DNA from: Actinomadura hallensis
GTDB lineage: Bacteria > Actinomycetota > Actinomycetes > Streptosporangiales > Streptosporangiaceae
Assembly (NCBI RefSeq): GCF_006716765.1
Contig: NZ_VFPO01000001.1
Span: 5,146,001 to 5,210,000 of the forward strand
Direction: 5' to 3'
DNA: 64,000 nucleotides
The translations under genes were made by a program, and so were the position numbers. The notes under the pieces are model-generated. The model had not been told where the DNA came from, made no database searches, and was given only the letters and a program-made list of their open reading frames with translations. Of the stretch, positions 48,823-56,895 are shown piece after piece; the stretch's first letter is position 1, and the number at the start of each line of letters is the position of its first letter.

Positions 48823-50082
48823 TCAGTGGCGGCGGTGGGTGATGAGCCGGGCCAGCGCGTCCAGTTCGGCGGCGGTGGCGGGGTCGGCGCCCACGGCGGC
48901 CAGGTCGGCGTGGGCCTGGGTGAGCAGGGTCGCGGCGTGGGCGGCCGCCCAGGCGCGGCCGCCCGCCGCGTCGATGAGGTCGGCGGCGCGGGACACCTCG
49001 TCGCCGGTGAGGGCTTCGTCGCGCAGGTAGAGGTCCGCCAGTTCGTCGCCTGCGGGGGTGGCCGAGGTGAGGGCGGCGACCACCGGCAGGGACTTCTTGC
49101 GGCTGTGGAGGTCGGAGTGGACGGGCTTGCCGGTGACGTCCGGGTCGCCCCAGATGCCGAGCAGGTCGTCGACGAGCTGGAACGCCAGGCCGAGCCGCTC
49201 GCCGTACGCGCGCAGCCGGGCGCTCTGGCCGGTGGTGCCGCCGCCGCAGGTCGCGCCGAGCGCGCACGCGGCGCCCAGCAGCGCACCGGTCTTGCGGCCC
49301 GCCATCGCCAGGCACTCGTCGAGCGTCACGTCGGTCCGCTCCTCGAACGCGAGGTCGGCGCTCTGCCCGGCGACCAGGTCGAGGACGGCCCGGCCGAGGA
49401 TGCGGACGGCCCGCGGGACGGCCGGGGACGGTTCGTCGGCGAGGGCCTCGAAGGCGGCGGCGAGCAGCGCGTCCCCCGCGAGGACCGCGGCGTTCGCGCC
49501 GAAGACGCTCCAGGCGGTCGGCCGGTGCCGGCGGGTGAGGTCGCCGTCCATCACGTCGTCGTGCAGGAGCGAGAAGTTGTGCGCCAGCTCGACCGCGACG
49601 GCGGCGGGGAGCGCGGCGGAGGCGGTCCCCCCGACCGCCTCCGCCGCGAGCAGGGTGAGCGCCGGGCGGATCGCCTTGCCGCCGGAGCCGGAGGCGGGGC
49701 GGCCGCGCTCGTCGCGCCAGCCGAAGTGGAACGCGGCGACGCCGCGGATCTCCTTCGGCATCCGCTCGACGGCGTCCCGCAGGGCGGGGTCGAGCAGCCG
49801 GCGGCTCCAGCCGAGGACCTCGGCCGCCGTGCGGGCGCGGCCCGGCAGGGGATCGTCCCGGCCGCCCGCGTCCGGACGGGCGTCCGCGCGAGGCTCGTCC
49901 TCCGGCCGGCGGTCGTCGGCCGGCAGACAGGCCTCCGAGCAGAGCTCGTCCTTTGAATGGCGGTGGAAGGGGGCTGGCAGACAGGCCTCCGAGCAGAGCT
50001 CGTCCTTTGAATGGCGGTGGGTGGGGGCTGGCGGACGGTGGTCGCAGCGGAGCACGGCCGGGTCGTCTCCCCAGACGGACAT
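48823..50082 (-). CDS. Polyprenyl diphosphate synthase, putative encapsulin cargo
   Basis: The 419-residue trans-prenyltransferase makes a linear isoprenoid diphosphate from IPP. The first Asp-rich motif is LLHDDVMDGD at about residue 175 and the second is QLVDDLLGIWGD at about 300; GGKAIRPAL holds IPP. The N-terminal 80 residues are unusual: polar, probably disordered, with the peptide HRHSKDELCSEACLPA twice in a row. Family 2B encapsulin cargoes carry such disordered leaders. The gene starts 12 bp after the shell-gene stop, behind AGAGGGG, and so belongs to the shell operon. Confidence 0.9.
   Translation of the reverse strand: MSVWGDDPAVLRCDHRPPAPTHRHSKDELCSEACLPAPFHRHSKDELCSEACLPADDRRPEDEPRADARPDAGGRDDPLPGRARTAAEVLGWSRRLLDPALRDAVERMPKEIRGVAAFHFGWRDERGRPASGSGGKAIRPALTLLAAEAVGGTASAALPAAVAVELAHNFSLLHDDVMDGDLTRRHRPTAWSVFGANAAVLAGDALLAAAFEALADEPSPAVPRAVRILGRAVLDLVAGQSADLAFEERTDVTLDECLAMAGRKTGALLGAACALGATCGGGTTGQSARLRAYGERLGLAFQLVDDLLGIWGDPDVTGKPVHSDLHSRKKSLPVVAALTSATPAGDELADLYLRDEALTGDEVSRAADLIDAAGGRAWAAAHAATLLTQAHADLAAVGADPATAAELDALARLITHRRH
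49922..50020. repeat. 54-bp in-frame direct repeat in the prenyltransferase leader
   Basis: A 45-bp block (49922-49966) is repeated at 49976-50020 with period 54 bp (18 codons), identical over the shared part. It duplicates the peptide HRHSKDELCSEACLPA in the disordered N-terminus. The identical copies suggest recent duplication or selection for two tags. Confidence 0.9.
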
Positions 50083-50094
50083 GTCGTCCCCTCT

Positions 50095-51498
50095 CTAACG
50101 GGCGATCTCCACGTTCTCCAGCACCCCGAGGGCGTCGGGGACCAGCACGGCCGCCGAGTAGTAGGCGCTGACCAGGTAGGTCGTCACCGCCCGCTCGTCG
50201 ATGCCGGCGAACCGGACCGACAGGCCCGGGCCGACCTCGCCCGGAAGCCCCGTCCGGTGCAGCCCGACGACGCCCTCATCGTCCTCGCCGGTGCGCATCA
50301 CGAGGATCGAGCTGGTCCCGGCCGGACTGACCGGGATCTTGTCGCAGGGGTAGATCGGGACCCCGCGCCAGGTCTGGACGCGCCGCCGCGTCCCTCCCGG
50401 TCCGTCCACGTGCGCGACCGGCGGGTACACGCCCCGGCGGGTGCACTCGCGGCCGAACGCGGCGATCGTCCTCGGGTGGGCGAGGAAGAACCGCGACTTG
50501 CGGCGCCGCGCCAGCAGCTCGTCCAGGTCGTCGGGGGTCGGCGGCCCCCCGCGGGTCTGGATGCGCTGCCGCAGGTCGGCGTTGTGCAGGAGCCCGAAGT
50601 CGCGGTTGTTGACCAGCTCGTGCTCCTGGCGCTCACGCACCGCCTCGACGGTGAGCCGGAGCTGCTGCTCGACCTGGTCCATCGGCCCGTTGTAGAGGTC
50701 GGCGACCCGGGTGTGGACGCGCAGGAGCGTCTGGGTGACGCCCAGCTCGTACTCGCGGGGCGACGCCTCGTAGTCGACGAACGTGCCGGGCAGGACGGGT
50801 TCGCCGTCGTGCCCGGACGCCAGCTCGATCGCCGCCTCTCCGTGCCTGTTCTGCGGCGGGGCGGGCGCGTCGCGGTACTCCTCCAGGTGGGCGCGCAGGA
50901 CGCCGGACCGTTCGGTCAGCTCCTCGATCGCCTCCCGGGTGAGGGCGAGGACGATCGTCGGGGTGAGCGCCCGGTACGTGAGGGGCCACTCCTCGTCCGC
51001 CGCGAGGAGCACCCGCTCGCCGAAGAACCGGCCGTCGGCGAGGATGCCGGCCTCGGCCTCGCCGCCGTACTCCCCCGGGCGGGTCAGCGCGACCTTGCCG
51101 TGCGCGATGAGGTGGACCGCCCCGGCGGGGCGGCCCCTCTCCGCGATCGTCTCGCCGGCGGCGTACTCGCGCTGCTCGAACCGCCCGGCGAGCGCGCCGA
51201 GGACCTCCGCTCCCGCCAGCCCCCGCAGCGGCGGCAGCTCGGCCAGCTCCGGCGGGACGACCCGGACGTCGGCCCCGTCGTTGACAAACGTCACCAGGCC
51301 GTCCCCGAGCCGGTACGTGAGCCGCCGGTTCACCCGGTAGGCGCCCGCCTCCGTCCGCACCCACGGCAGCCGTTCGAGCAGCCACCGCGGGGTGATCTCC
51401 CGCGTCTGCGGGACGGACTTGGTCGTCGTCGCGAGGTTGCGGGCCGCGCGGGCGCCGAGGGCGAGCCGCGTCTCCGGAGCCTCCCGCCGGTGCGTCAC
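50095..51498 (-). CDS. Family 2B encapsulin shell protein (EshA-like), paralogue B
   Basis: The 467-residue HK97-fold shell protein has an inserted cyclic-nucleotide-binding domain. The N-arm is LATTTKSVPQTREITPRWLL; the cNMP-like domain spans about 85-200 (AGETIAERGRPAGAVHLIAHGKV, ADGRFFGERVLL, YRALTP). The encapsulin core follows (ELASGHDGEPVLPGTFVDYE, YELGVTQTLLRVHTRVADLYN, ERQEHELVNNRDFGLLHNAD, FLAHPRTIAAFGREC, SAYYSAAVLVPDALG). Its GTG start overlaps the stop of paralogue A (GTGA). It may assemble alone or with A into one shell. Confidence 0.9.
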   Translation of the reverse strand: MTHRREAPETRLALGARAARNLATTTKSVPQTREITPRWLLERLPWVRTEAGAYRVNRRLTYRLGDGLVTFVNDGADVRVVPPELAELPPLRGLAGAEVLGALAGRFEQREYAAGETIAERGRPAGAVHLIAHGKVALTRPGEYGGEAEAGILADGRFFGERVLLAADEEWPLTYRALTPTIVLALTREAIEELTERSGVLRAHLEEYRDAPAPPQNRHGEAAIELASGHDGEPVLPGTFVDYEASPREYELGVTQTLLRVHTRVADLYNGPMDQVEQQLRLTVEAVRERQEHELVNNRDFGLLHNADLRQRIQTRGGPPTPDDLDELLARRRKSRFFLAHPRTIAAFGRECTRRGVYPPVAHVDGPGGTRRRVQTWRGVPIYPCDKIPVSPAGTSSILVMRTGEDDEGVVGLHRTGLPGEVGPGLSVRFAGIDERAVTTYLVSAYYSAAVLVPDALGVLENVEIAR

Positions 51499-52913
51499 TC
51501 GCCGGCACCGCCGTGGGCGACCTCGACGGACTCCAGCATCCCGAGCGCGTCGGGCACGAGCACGGCGGCCGAGTAGTAGGCGCTGACCAGGTAGGAGATG
51601 AGGGCCCGCTCGTCGATGCCCATGAAGCGGACCGACAGCCCCGGCTGGTACTCGTCGGGCAGCCCGACCTGGTGCAGGCCGATGACGCCCTGGGCCTGCT
51701 CGCCGGTCCGCATCAGCAGGATCGAGCTGGTCTTCGTCCTGCTGACGGGGATCTTGTTGCACGGGAAGATCGGCACGCCGCGCCATGCGGGGATCCGGTT
51801 GCCGCCCACGTCGACGCTGTCGGGGTAGACGCCGCGGGCGCTGCACTCGCGGCCGAACGCGGCGATCGCCTTCGGGTGGGCGAGGAAGAACGCCGGCTCC
51901 TTCCAGACGAGGGCGAGCAGGTCGTCCATGTCGTCGGGGGTGGGCGGGCCGGTGCGGGTGTGGATGCGCTGCGACAGGTCGGCGTTGTGCAGCAGGCCGA
52001 AGTCGCGGTTGTTGACCAGCTCGTGCTCCTGGCGCTCGCGCAGCGCCTCGATGGTCAGCCGGAGCTGCTGCTCGACCTGGTCCATCGGCTGGTTGTAGAG
52101 GTCGGCGACGCGGGTGTGGACGCGCAGGACGGTCTGCGCCACGCTCAGCTCGTACTCGCGGGGCGAGGGCTCGTAGTCGACGAACGTGCCGGGCAGGACG
52201 GGTTCGCCGTCGTGCCCGGACGCCAGCTCGATCGCCGCCTCGCCGTGCTCGTTGTGCTCCTGCGGGGGGCTCGACCTGTACTCGGCGAGGTGCTCCTGCA
52301 GGGACGCGGACTGGCTCAGCGTCTCCTGGAAGTCGGTGTCGGTCATGCTGAGGACCGTGCAGGAGGTCACGGCCTTGACCGTGTACTCCCACGTCTCCGG
52401 TTCCTCGTCCTCCTCGGTGCCGAGGAGGGCCTGCTCGCCGATGAAGTCGCCGTCGGCCAGCGTCCCGAGCACGGCGTCGGCCCCGTACTCGCCGGCGCCG
52501 ATCCGGTTGAGCTTGCCGTGCGCGACGAGGATGACGCGGTCGACGGGGCGGCCGCGTTCCACGATGACGTCGCCGGGCTCGTGCTCCTGCTGGGTGAACC
52601 GCCCGGCGATGGCGTCGAGCGTGAGGTCGTCGTCGTAGCCGCGCAGCGGGGGCAGCTCCCCCAGCTCGCGCGGGATGACCCGCACGTCGGCGCCGGTGGT
52701 CACGAACGTCACCCGCCCGTCGCCGAGGGTGTAGGTGAGCCGCCGGTTGACGCGGTAGGCGCCGCCGGACGCCTGGACCCAGGGCAGCAGTTTCAGCAGC
52801 CACCGCGAGCTGATGCCCTGCATCTGGGGGACGGACTTGGTCGTCGTCGCGAGGTTCCGTGCCGCCGCGGTGCCCAGGCTCAGGCGCTGCTGGTTCTCCT
52901 GCTGTTCGGTCAC
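51495..52913 (-). CDS. Family 2B encapsulin shell protein (EshA-like), paralogue A
   Basis: The 472-residue protein is the first gene of the operon. It has the same architecture as paralogue B: N-arm LATTTKSVPQMQGISSRWLL, cNMP-like domain about 90-210 (GDVIVERGRPVDRVILVAHGK, ADGDFIGEQALLG), then the HK97 core with FVDYEPSPREYELSVAQTVL and FFLAHPKAIAAFGREC. In the phosphate-binding cassette the usual Arg-Ala is replaced (YTVKAVTS), so cAMP binding may be altered. GTG at 52913 was chosen because similarity to B begins there. Confidence 0.9.
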   Translation of the reverse strand: MTEQQENQQRLSLGTAAARNLATTTKSVPQMQGISSRWLLKLLPWVQASGGAYRVNRRLTYTLGDGRVTFVTTGADVRVIPRELGELPPLRGYDDDLTLDAIAGRFTQQEHEPGDVIVERGRPVDRVILVAHGKLNRIGAGEYGADAVLGTLADGDFIGEQALLGTEEDEEPETWEYTVKAVTSCTVLSMTDTDFQETLSQSASLQEHLAEYRSSPPQEHNEHGEAAIELASGHDGEPVLPGTFVDYEPSPREYELSVAQTVLRVHTRVADLYNQPMDQVEQQLRLTIEALRERQEHELVNNRDFGLLHNADLSQRIHTRTGPPTPDDMDDLLALVWKEPAFFLAHPKAIAAFGRECSARGVYPDSVDVGGNRIPAWRGVPIFPCNKIPVSRTKTSSILLMRTGEQAQGVIGLHQVGLPDEYQPGLSVRFMGIDERALISYLVSAYYSAAVLVPDALGMLESVEVAHGGAGE

Positions 52914-53183
52914 GCGCACACCACCGATTCGTCGCGTAGCGGTCAGGGGGGCCGTGGTGCGGCCAACCGTGAAGCTACAGACGGTAATCAGATGATCGCA
53001 ACGGGCCATCACATCCATCTCTGCTTGGCCCCGCGGCCACACAAGTCGCACCCGTTCGTAATGGTCGGGACCGGCCGCCCTCATCCTCTGCGCCGTCATC
53101 CCCTGCGCCGTGATCCGCGGCCCGCGGTCTTCCGGCGGCGTCCGCGCCGTCCCAGGCTTCTGATCAGCCGGGGACGGGCGCCG
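52914..53183. promoter_or_regulatory. Promoter region of the encapsulin operon
   Basis: The 270 bp upstream of shell gene A hold no gene. The stretch 52970-53050 is less GC-rich and probably contains the promoter. I find no clear palindrome and no cluster 15-mer here. Confidence 0.35.
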
Positions 53184-53891
53184 TCACTTCTTCGACTTCT
53201 TCACCACGATGCCGTCGAGGATGTCCTCCGGCAGCTCGGTGAGGACGGTGGTGGGCTGCGAGTCGTCCTCGCGCGGAGCGGAGCCGCCGCCACCGTCCTT
53301 CTCCCCGCCGTCGCCCTCGCTCTCGCCCTTGGCCTTGCGCCTGGTCGTCTTGGACTTGCCCCTGCCCCTGGTCTTGGCCTTCGCCTCCGGCTCGGGCTCG
53401 GGTTCGGCCTGCGCGCTCTCGTCCCGCCCGGCGGCGTCGTCCGGCTCGTCCGCGACCGCCTCCTCGGGCAGCTCGTCGGTGGTCAGCGGGTCGTCGTCCG
53501 GCAGCTCGTCGAGGGCGACGGTGCGCTGCGGGTCCGACGCGGCCTCGAGCAGGTCGTCCTCCGGGATGGACATGAGGGCCTGCGTCTCCTGCGCCTCGCG
53601 GGTGATCACGCCGCTGGCCAGGACGGTGTTGCGGTGCCTCAGCAGGCCGTTCTCGCGCAGCAGGTTGTCGACCTCGGCGCGGGCGCGCCGCACGCGGCGG
53701 CTCGACCGCACGTGCACGGTGAACCCTCCGATGGCGAGTCCGAGGATGAAGGAGGCCGCCGGGCGGCCCACCGAGGACGGCAGGAGCAGCATGGCCAGCG
53801 CGACGGCGACCAGCGCCACGAGCACCCCGAGCGCGAGATAGTGCTGCTCCATCCAGTCGAGGACGGCGTTGACGCGCTTCGGGATCCGCAC
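53184..53891 (-). CDS. Membrane protein with charged, repetitive tail
   Basis: The 235-residue protein has two N-terminal membrane segments (LALGVLVALVAVALAMLLL and SFILGLAIGGFTVHV), then a basic helix (RSSRRVRRARAEVDNLLREN) and a long low-complexity cytoplasmic tail rich in Asp, Glu, Lys (EPEPEPEAKAKTRGRGKSKT). It ends EDILDGIVVKKSKK. No family recognised; a scaffold or envelope role is possible. Confidence 0.6.
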   Translation of the reverse strand: MRIPKRVNAVLDWMEQHYLALGVLVALVAVALAMLLLPSSVGRPAASFILGLAIGGFTVHVRSSRRVRRARAEVDNLLRENGLLRHRNTVLASGVITREAQETQALMSIPEDDLLEAASDPQRTVALDELPDDDPLTTDELPEEAVADEPDDAAGRDESAQAEPEPEPEAKAKTRGRGKSKTTRRKAKGESEGDGGEKDGGGGSAPREDDSQPTTVLTELPEDILDGIVVKKSKK

Positions 53892-54213
53892 TCCTGTTCT
53901 CCTCCACTCGGCTCAGAACGGGTTCAACGATCAGGCCGGGGCACGTTGTTCCGCCGCCGCGACGGGCCGCTGCTGCCGAGGACGCCTCCGGCCGGCGGCC
54001 GGGACGGGTCGGGCTCGCGCCGTTCGCGCGCCGCCCCCGCCTCCCGGAGAGAGACTGACCGGCGGGAGGCCGCTCAAAACACTAACAGCCCGTGACGTCC
54101 GCCTCGCTCGGCCGGCGCTCCGCTCGACCGGGACCCGGCCGGGGGATGCCGTCGGCGGACGCGGCGGCGCCGCGGGATGCGGCACCGGCCCGCGGCGAAT
54201 ATCGTCCATTGAC
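53892..54213. other. Upstream region of lpdA
   Basis: The 322 bp contain no supported gene. Short less GC-rich segments near 54075-54095 (CAAAACACTAACAG) may be promoter elements. No operator-like repeat is obvious. Confidence 0.3.
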
Positions 54214-55617
54214 ATGAGCGAACACTTTGACGTCGTGGTCCTGGGCGCGGGCCCGGGTGGATATGTCGCCGCGATCCGGTCGGCACAACTCGGGCTGAAG
54301 ACGGCGATCATCGAGGAGAAGTACTGGGGCGGGGTCTGCCTCAACGTCGGCTGCATCCCCTCGAAGGCGCTGCTGCGCAACGCCGAACTGGCGCACATCT
54401 TCACCCAGGAGCAGAAGACCTTCGGCATCAACGTCGAGGGGCGGGTCTCGTTCGACTACGGCGTCGCCCACCAGCGCAGCCGGCAGGTCTCGGAGCGGCT
54501 CGTCAAGGGCGTGCAGTTCCTGATGAAGAAGAACAAGATCACGTCCTACGAGGGCCGGGGCACGTTCACCGACCCGAACACCCTGCAGGTCGCCCGGGCG
54601 GACGGCTCCACCGAGACCGTGACGTTCGCCAACTGCATCATCGCGGCCGGCGCGCACACCAAGCTGCTGCCGGGCACGTCGCTGTCCGAGCGCGTCGTCA
54701 CCTACGAGGAGCAGATCCTCAACTCGGAGCTGCCCGAGAGCATCGTCATCGCGGGCGCGGGCGCGATCGGCGTCGAGTTCGGCTACATCCTGCACAACTA
54801 CGGGGTGAAGGTCACGATCGTCGAGTTCCTCGACCGGATCGTCCCGAACGAGGACGCCGAGGTGTCGAAGGAGCTGGCCAAGCGGTACCGCAAGCTCGGG
54901 GTGGACGTGCTGACCTCCACCCGCGTGGACGCGATCGACGACTCCGGCGACAAGGTCAAGGTCACCGTCACCGGCAAGGACGGCGCCCAGCAGGTCCTGG
55001 AGGCCGACAAGGTGCTCCAGGCGATCGGCTTCCAGCCGAACGTGGAGGGCTACGGGCTGGAGAAGACCGGCGTCCGGCTCACCGAGCGCGGCGCCATCGA
55101 CGTGGACGGCCGCTGCCGCACGTCCGTTCCGCACATCTACGCCATCGGCGACGTGACCGCCAAGCTGATGCTGGCGCACGCCGCGGAGGCGATGGGCATC
55201 GTCGCGGCGGAGACCATCGCGGACGCCGAGACGATGGAGCTGGACTACATCATGATCCCCCGCGCCACCTACTGCCAGCCGCAGGTCGCGAGCTTCGGCT
55301 ACACGGAGGAGCAGGCGAGGGAGCAGGGCTTCGACGTCAAGACCGCCAAGTTCCCCTACAGCGCCAACGGCAAGGCGCTCGGCATGGGCGAGGGCGACGG
55401 CTTCGTCAAGGTGATCAGCGACGCGAAGTACGGCGAGATCCTCGGCGCCCACATGATCGGACCGGACGTCACCGAGCTGCTGCCCGAGCTGACGCTGGCG
55501 CAGCAGTGGGACCTGACGGTCCACGAGGTCGCCCGCAACGTCCACGCCCACCCCACCCTGGGCGAGGCCGTCAAGGAGGCCGTGCACGGCCTCGCGGGCC
55601 ACATGATCAACCTCTGA
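54214..55617 (+). CDS. lpdA: Dihydrolipoyl dehydrogenase
   Basis: The 467-residue E3 flavoprotein of 2-oxo-acid dehydrogenase complexes has the FAD motif VVLGAGPGGYVAAI at about 8-21, the redox disulfide GGVCLNVGCIPSKALL (Cys41/Cys46 region), the NAD motif AGAGAIGVEFGY and the C-terminal His-Glu pair in HAHPTLGEAVKEA. Length is standard. It is monocistronic here and ends at a hairpin. Confidence 0.93.
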   Translation: MSEHFDVVVLGAGPGGYVAAIRSAQLGLKTAIIEEKYWGGVCLNVGCIPSKALLRNAELAHIFTQEQKTFGINVEGRVSFDYGVAHQRSRQVSERLVKGVQFLMKKNKITSYEGRGTFTDPNTLQVARADGSTETVTFANCIIAAGAHTKLLPGTSLSERVVTYEEQILNSELPESIVIAGAGAIGVEFGYILHNYGVKVTIVEFLDRIVPNEDAEVSKELAKRYRKLGVDVLTSTRVDAIDDSGDKVKVTVTGKDGAQQVLEADKVLQAIGFQPNVEGYGLEKTGVRLTERGAIDVDGRCRTSVPHIYAIGDVTAKLMLAHAAEAMGIVAAETIADAETMELDYIMIPRATYCQPQVASFGYTEEQAREQGFDVKTAKFPYSANGKALGMGEGDGFVKVISDAKYGEILGAHMIGPDVTELLPELTLAQQWDLTVHEVARNVHAHPTLGEAVKEAVHGLAGHMINL

Positions 55618-55638
55618 GCCGTCCGGGCGGACCGGCCC

Positions 55639-55665
55639 GGCGTGCCCGCGCGGCGCGGGCACGCC
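55639..55665. terminator. Bidirectional hairpin terminator
   Basis: GGCGTGCCCGCGC and GCGCGGGCACGCC flank one G; in practice an 11-pair stem. It lies between the convergent ends of lpdA and the DUF2637 gene. Confidence 0.7.
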
Positions 55666-55678
55666 GCCGGCTGACCGG

Positions 55679-56773
55679 TCAGGACGTCCGGGACGCGGAG
55701 GCGCCGTTCCCGGACGCCCGCGACGCGGACGCCCGGGACGCGGGCGTGCGGGACGCCGACGCGGGGGCGGGCCGGGTGAGGCGGCTCAGGAGGCGCTGGC
55801 CCTGGCGGGAGCTGATGCCGAGGCGGCGCCCCAGCTCGGCGCCGGTGATGCCGGGTTCGGCATGGATGATGGCGAGGGCCCTGGCCTCGTTGTCGGTGGC
55901 GACGCCGCGCGGGGCCTGCGGGCGCGCCGCCTTGCGCCGCGGGGCCCCGCGCCGCGGCGGGGCGGGCTCCGGCGCCTGTTCCGGCGGGTCCTGCTTCGGC
56001 GCGGTGATCTCGGTGACGCGGGCGAGGGCCTCGTCGAGCATGACGCCGTCCGACAGCATCCACACCACGTCCGCGGGCGCCTTGGACTTCCACTTCCGGC
56101 CGTAGTGCTCGGTCAGCAGGGCGAGCGCCCGGCGGCGGCGCTGCTCGGCGGTCAGCGCCCGCGGATAGGACGTGATCTGCCAGAGGACCATGCGCCGCCA
56201 CAGCCGGAACGTGGAGACGGGCGCGAGGAGCCAGCGGGCGACGGGGACGCCCTCGCGGACGGTCCCGGCGGCGATCCCGGCGCGGCGGCGGACGGCGTGC
56301 CGGACGGCCTCGATGAACGTGATGAACAGCACCGGCATCGCCGCGTGCATCACCATGCCGGTCGCGTCGCCGTGCGCGGCCGACACGTTCAGCCACACGG
56401 TCGCGCCGGTGAAGGCGAACGCCATCCAGCGCAGCGCCGGCATCGGCATGGCGAGCCACTCCAGCAGCAGCGCCACGGAGACCAGGGCGAGGATGCCGAG
56501 GTCCACCCCGGCGGGGACGATCCACGCCTGGTCGCCGAACCAGGGCTCGGCGACGTCCCGGACGGAGGCGAACGAGCCGTAGCCGCCCAGTCCGGCGAGT
56601 CCGGCGAAGAGCAGCCCGCCGAAGGCGGCCAGGGTCTTCTGCGCCCGGGTCAGCGGCGCGACGGCCGCGGGCGCGTCGGCGGGCTCCCCGGTGGTCGGCG
56701 GCCCGGTGGTCGGCGGCCCGGCGGTCGGCGGCCCGGCGGTCGCCGGCCCGGCGGCCGTTCGCCCCTCCTCCAT
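55679..56773 (-). CDS. DUF2637-type membrane protein with C-terminal HTH
   Basis: The protein is 364 residues from the ATG at 56773 (GGGAGGGG upstream). It has a Gly-Pro-Thr repeat leader, four membrane segments typical of DUF2637 (LAAFGGLLFAGLAGLGGYGSF, VDLGILALVSVALLLEWL, WMAFAFTGATVWLNV, MPVLFITFIEAV), a cytoplasmic part and a helix-turn-helix-like element ITGAELGRRLGISSRQGQRLL. It ends in an Ala-Ser-Arg repeat tail. Relatives occur with mobile and regulatory genes of actinomycetes. Function unknown. Confidence 0.78.
   Translation of the reverse strand: MEEGRTAAGPATAGPPTAGPPTTGPPTTGEPADAPAAVAPLTRAQKTLAAFGGLLFAGLAGLGGYGSFASVRDVAEPWFGDQAWIVPAGVDLGILALVSVALLLEWLAMPMPALRWMAFAFTGATVWLNVSAAHGDATGMVMHAAMPVLFITFIEAVRHAVRRRAGIAAGTVREGVPVARWLLAPVSTFRLWRRMVLWQITSYPRALTAEQRRRRALALLTEHYGRKWKSKAPADVVWMLSDGVMLDEALARVTEITAPKQDPPEQAPEPAPPRRGAPRRKAARPQAPRGVATDNEARALAIIHAEPGITGAELGRRLGISSRQGQRLLSRLTRPAPASASRTPASRASASRASGNGASASRTS
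56691..56750. repeat. Four 15-bp repeats in the DUF2637 gene leader
   Basis: Units of GTGGTCGGCGGCCCG or one-base variants stand at 56691, 56706, 56721 and 56736. On the coding strand they give the Gly-Pro-Pro-Thr-Thr/Ala repeat near the N-terminus. Such units can expand or contract by slippage. Confidence 0.85.
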
Positions 56774-56895
56774 CGGCGTCCCCTCCCGCCACGGGTGTCT
56801 CTGGATCACCCAGTGACGGTAGCGCGCCCGGGACTCGCCGTCCGGACAAAAATGCCGGAACCGCCCAAACCCTCAGGTCGTGCGCGTCCGGGTCG

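Noticed and set aside
48245..49315. Long minus-strand frame across the intergenic region and the zinc-ribbon gene
   Set aside because: It shows only Pro/Arg/Gly-rich content and conflicts with the zinc-ribbon and prenyl synthase genes, which have clear motifs.
56691..56750. Short-spacer repeat cluster as a regulatory array
   Set aside because: The repeats lie in frame in the coding sequence of a protein leader and give a Gly-Pro-Thr repeat; no regulatory reading is needed.
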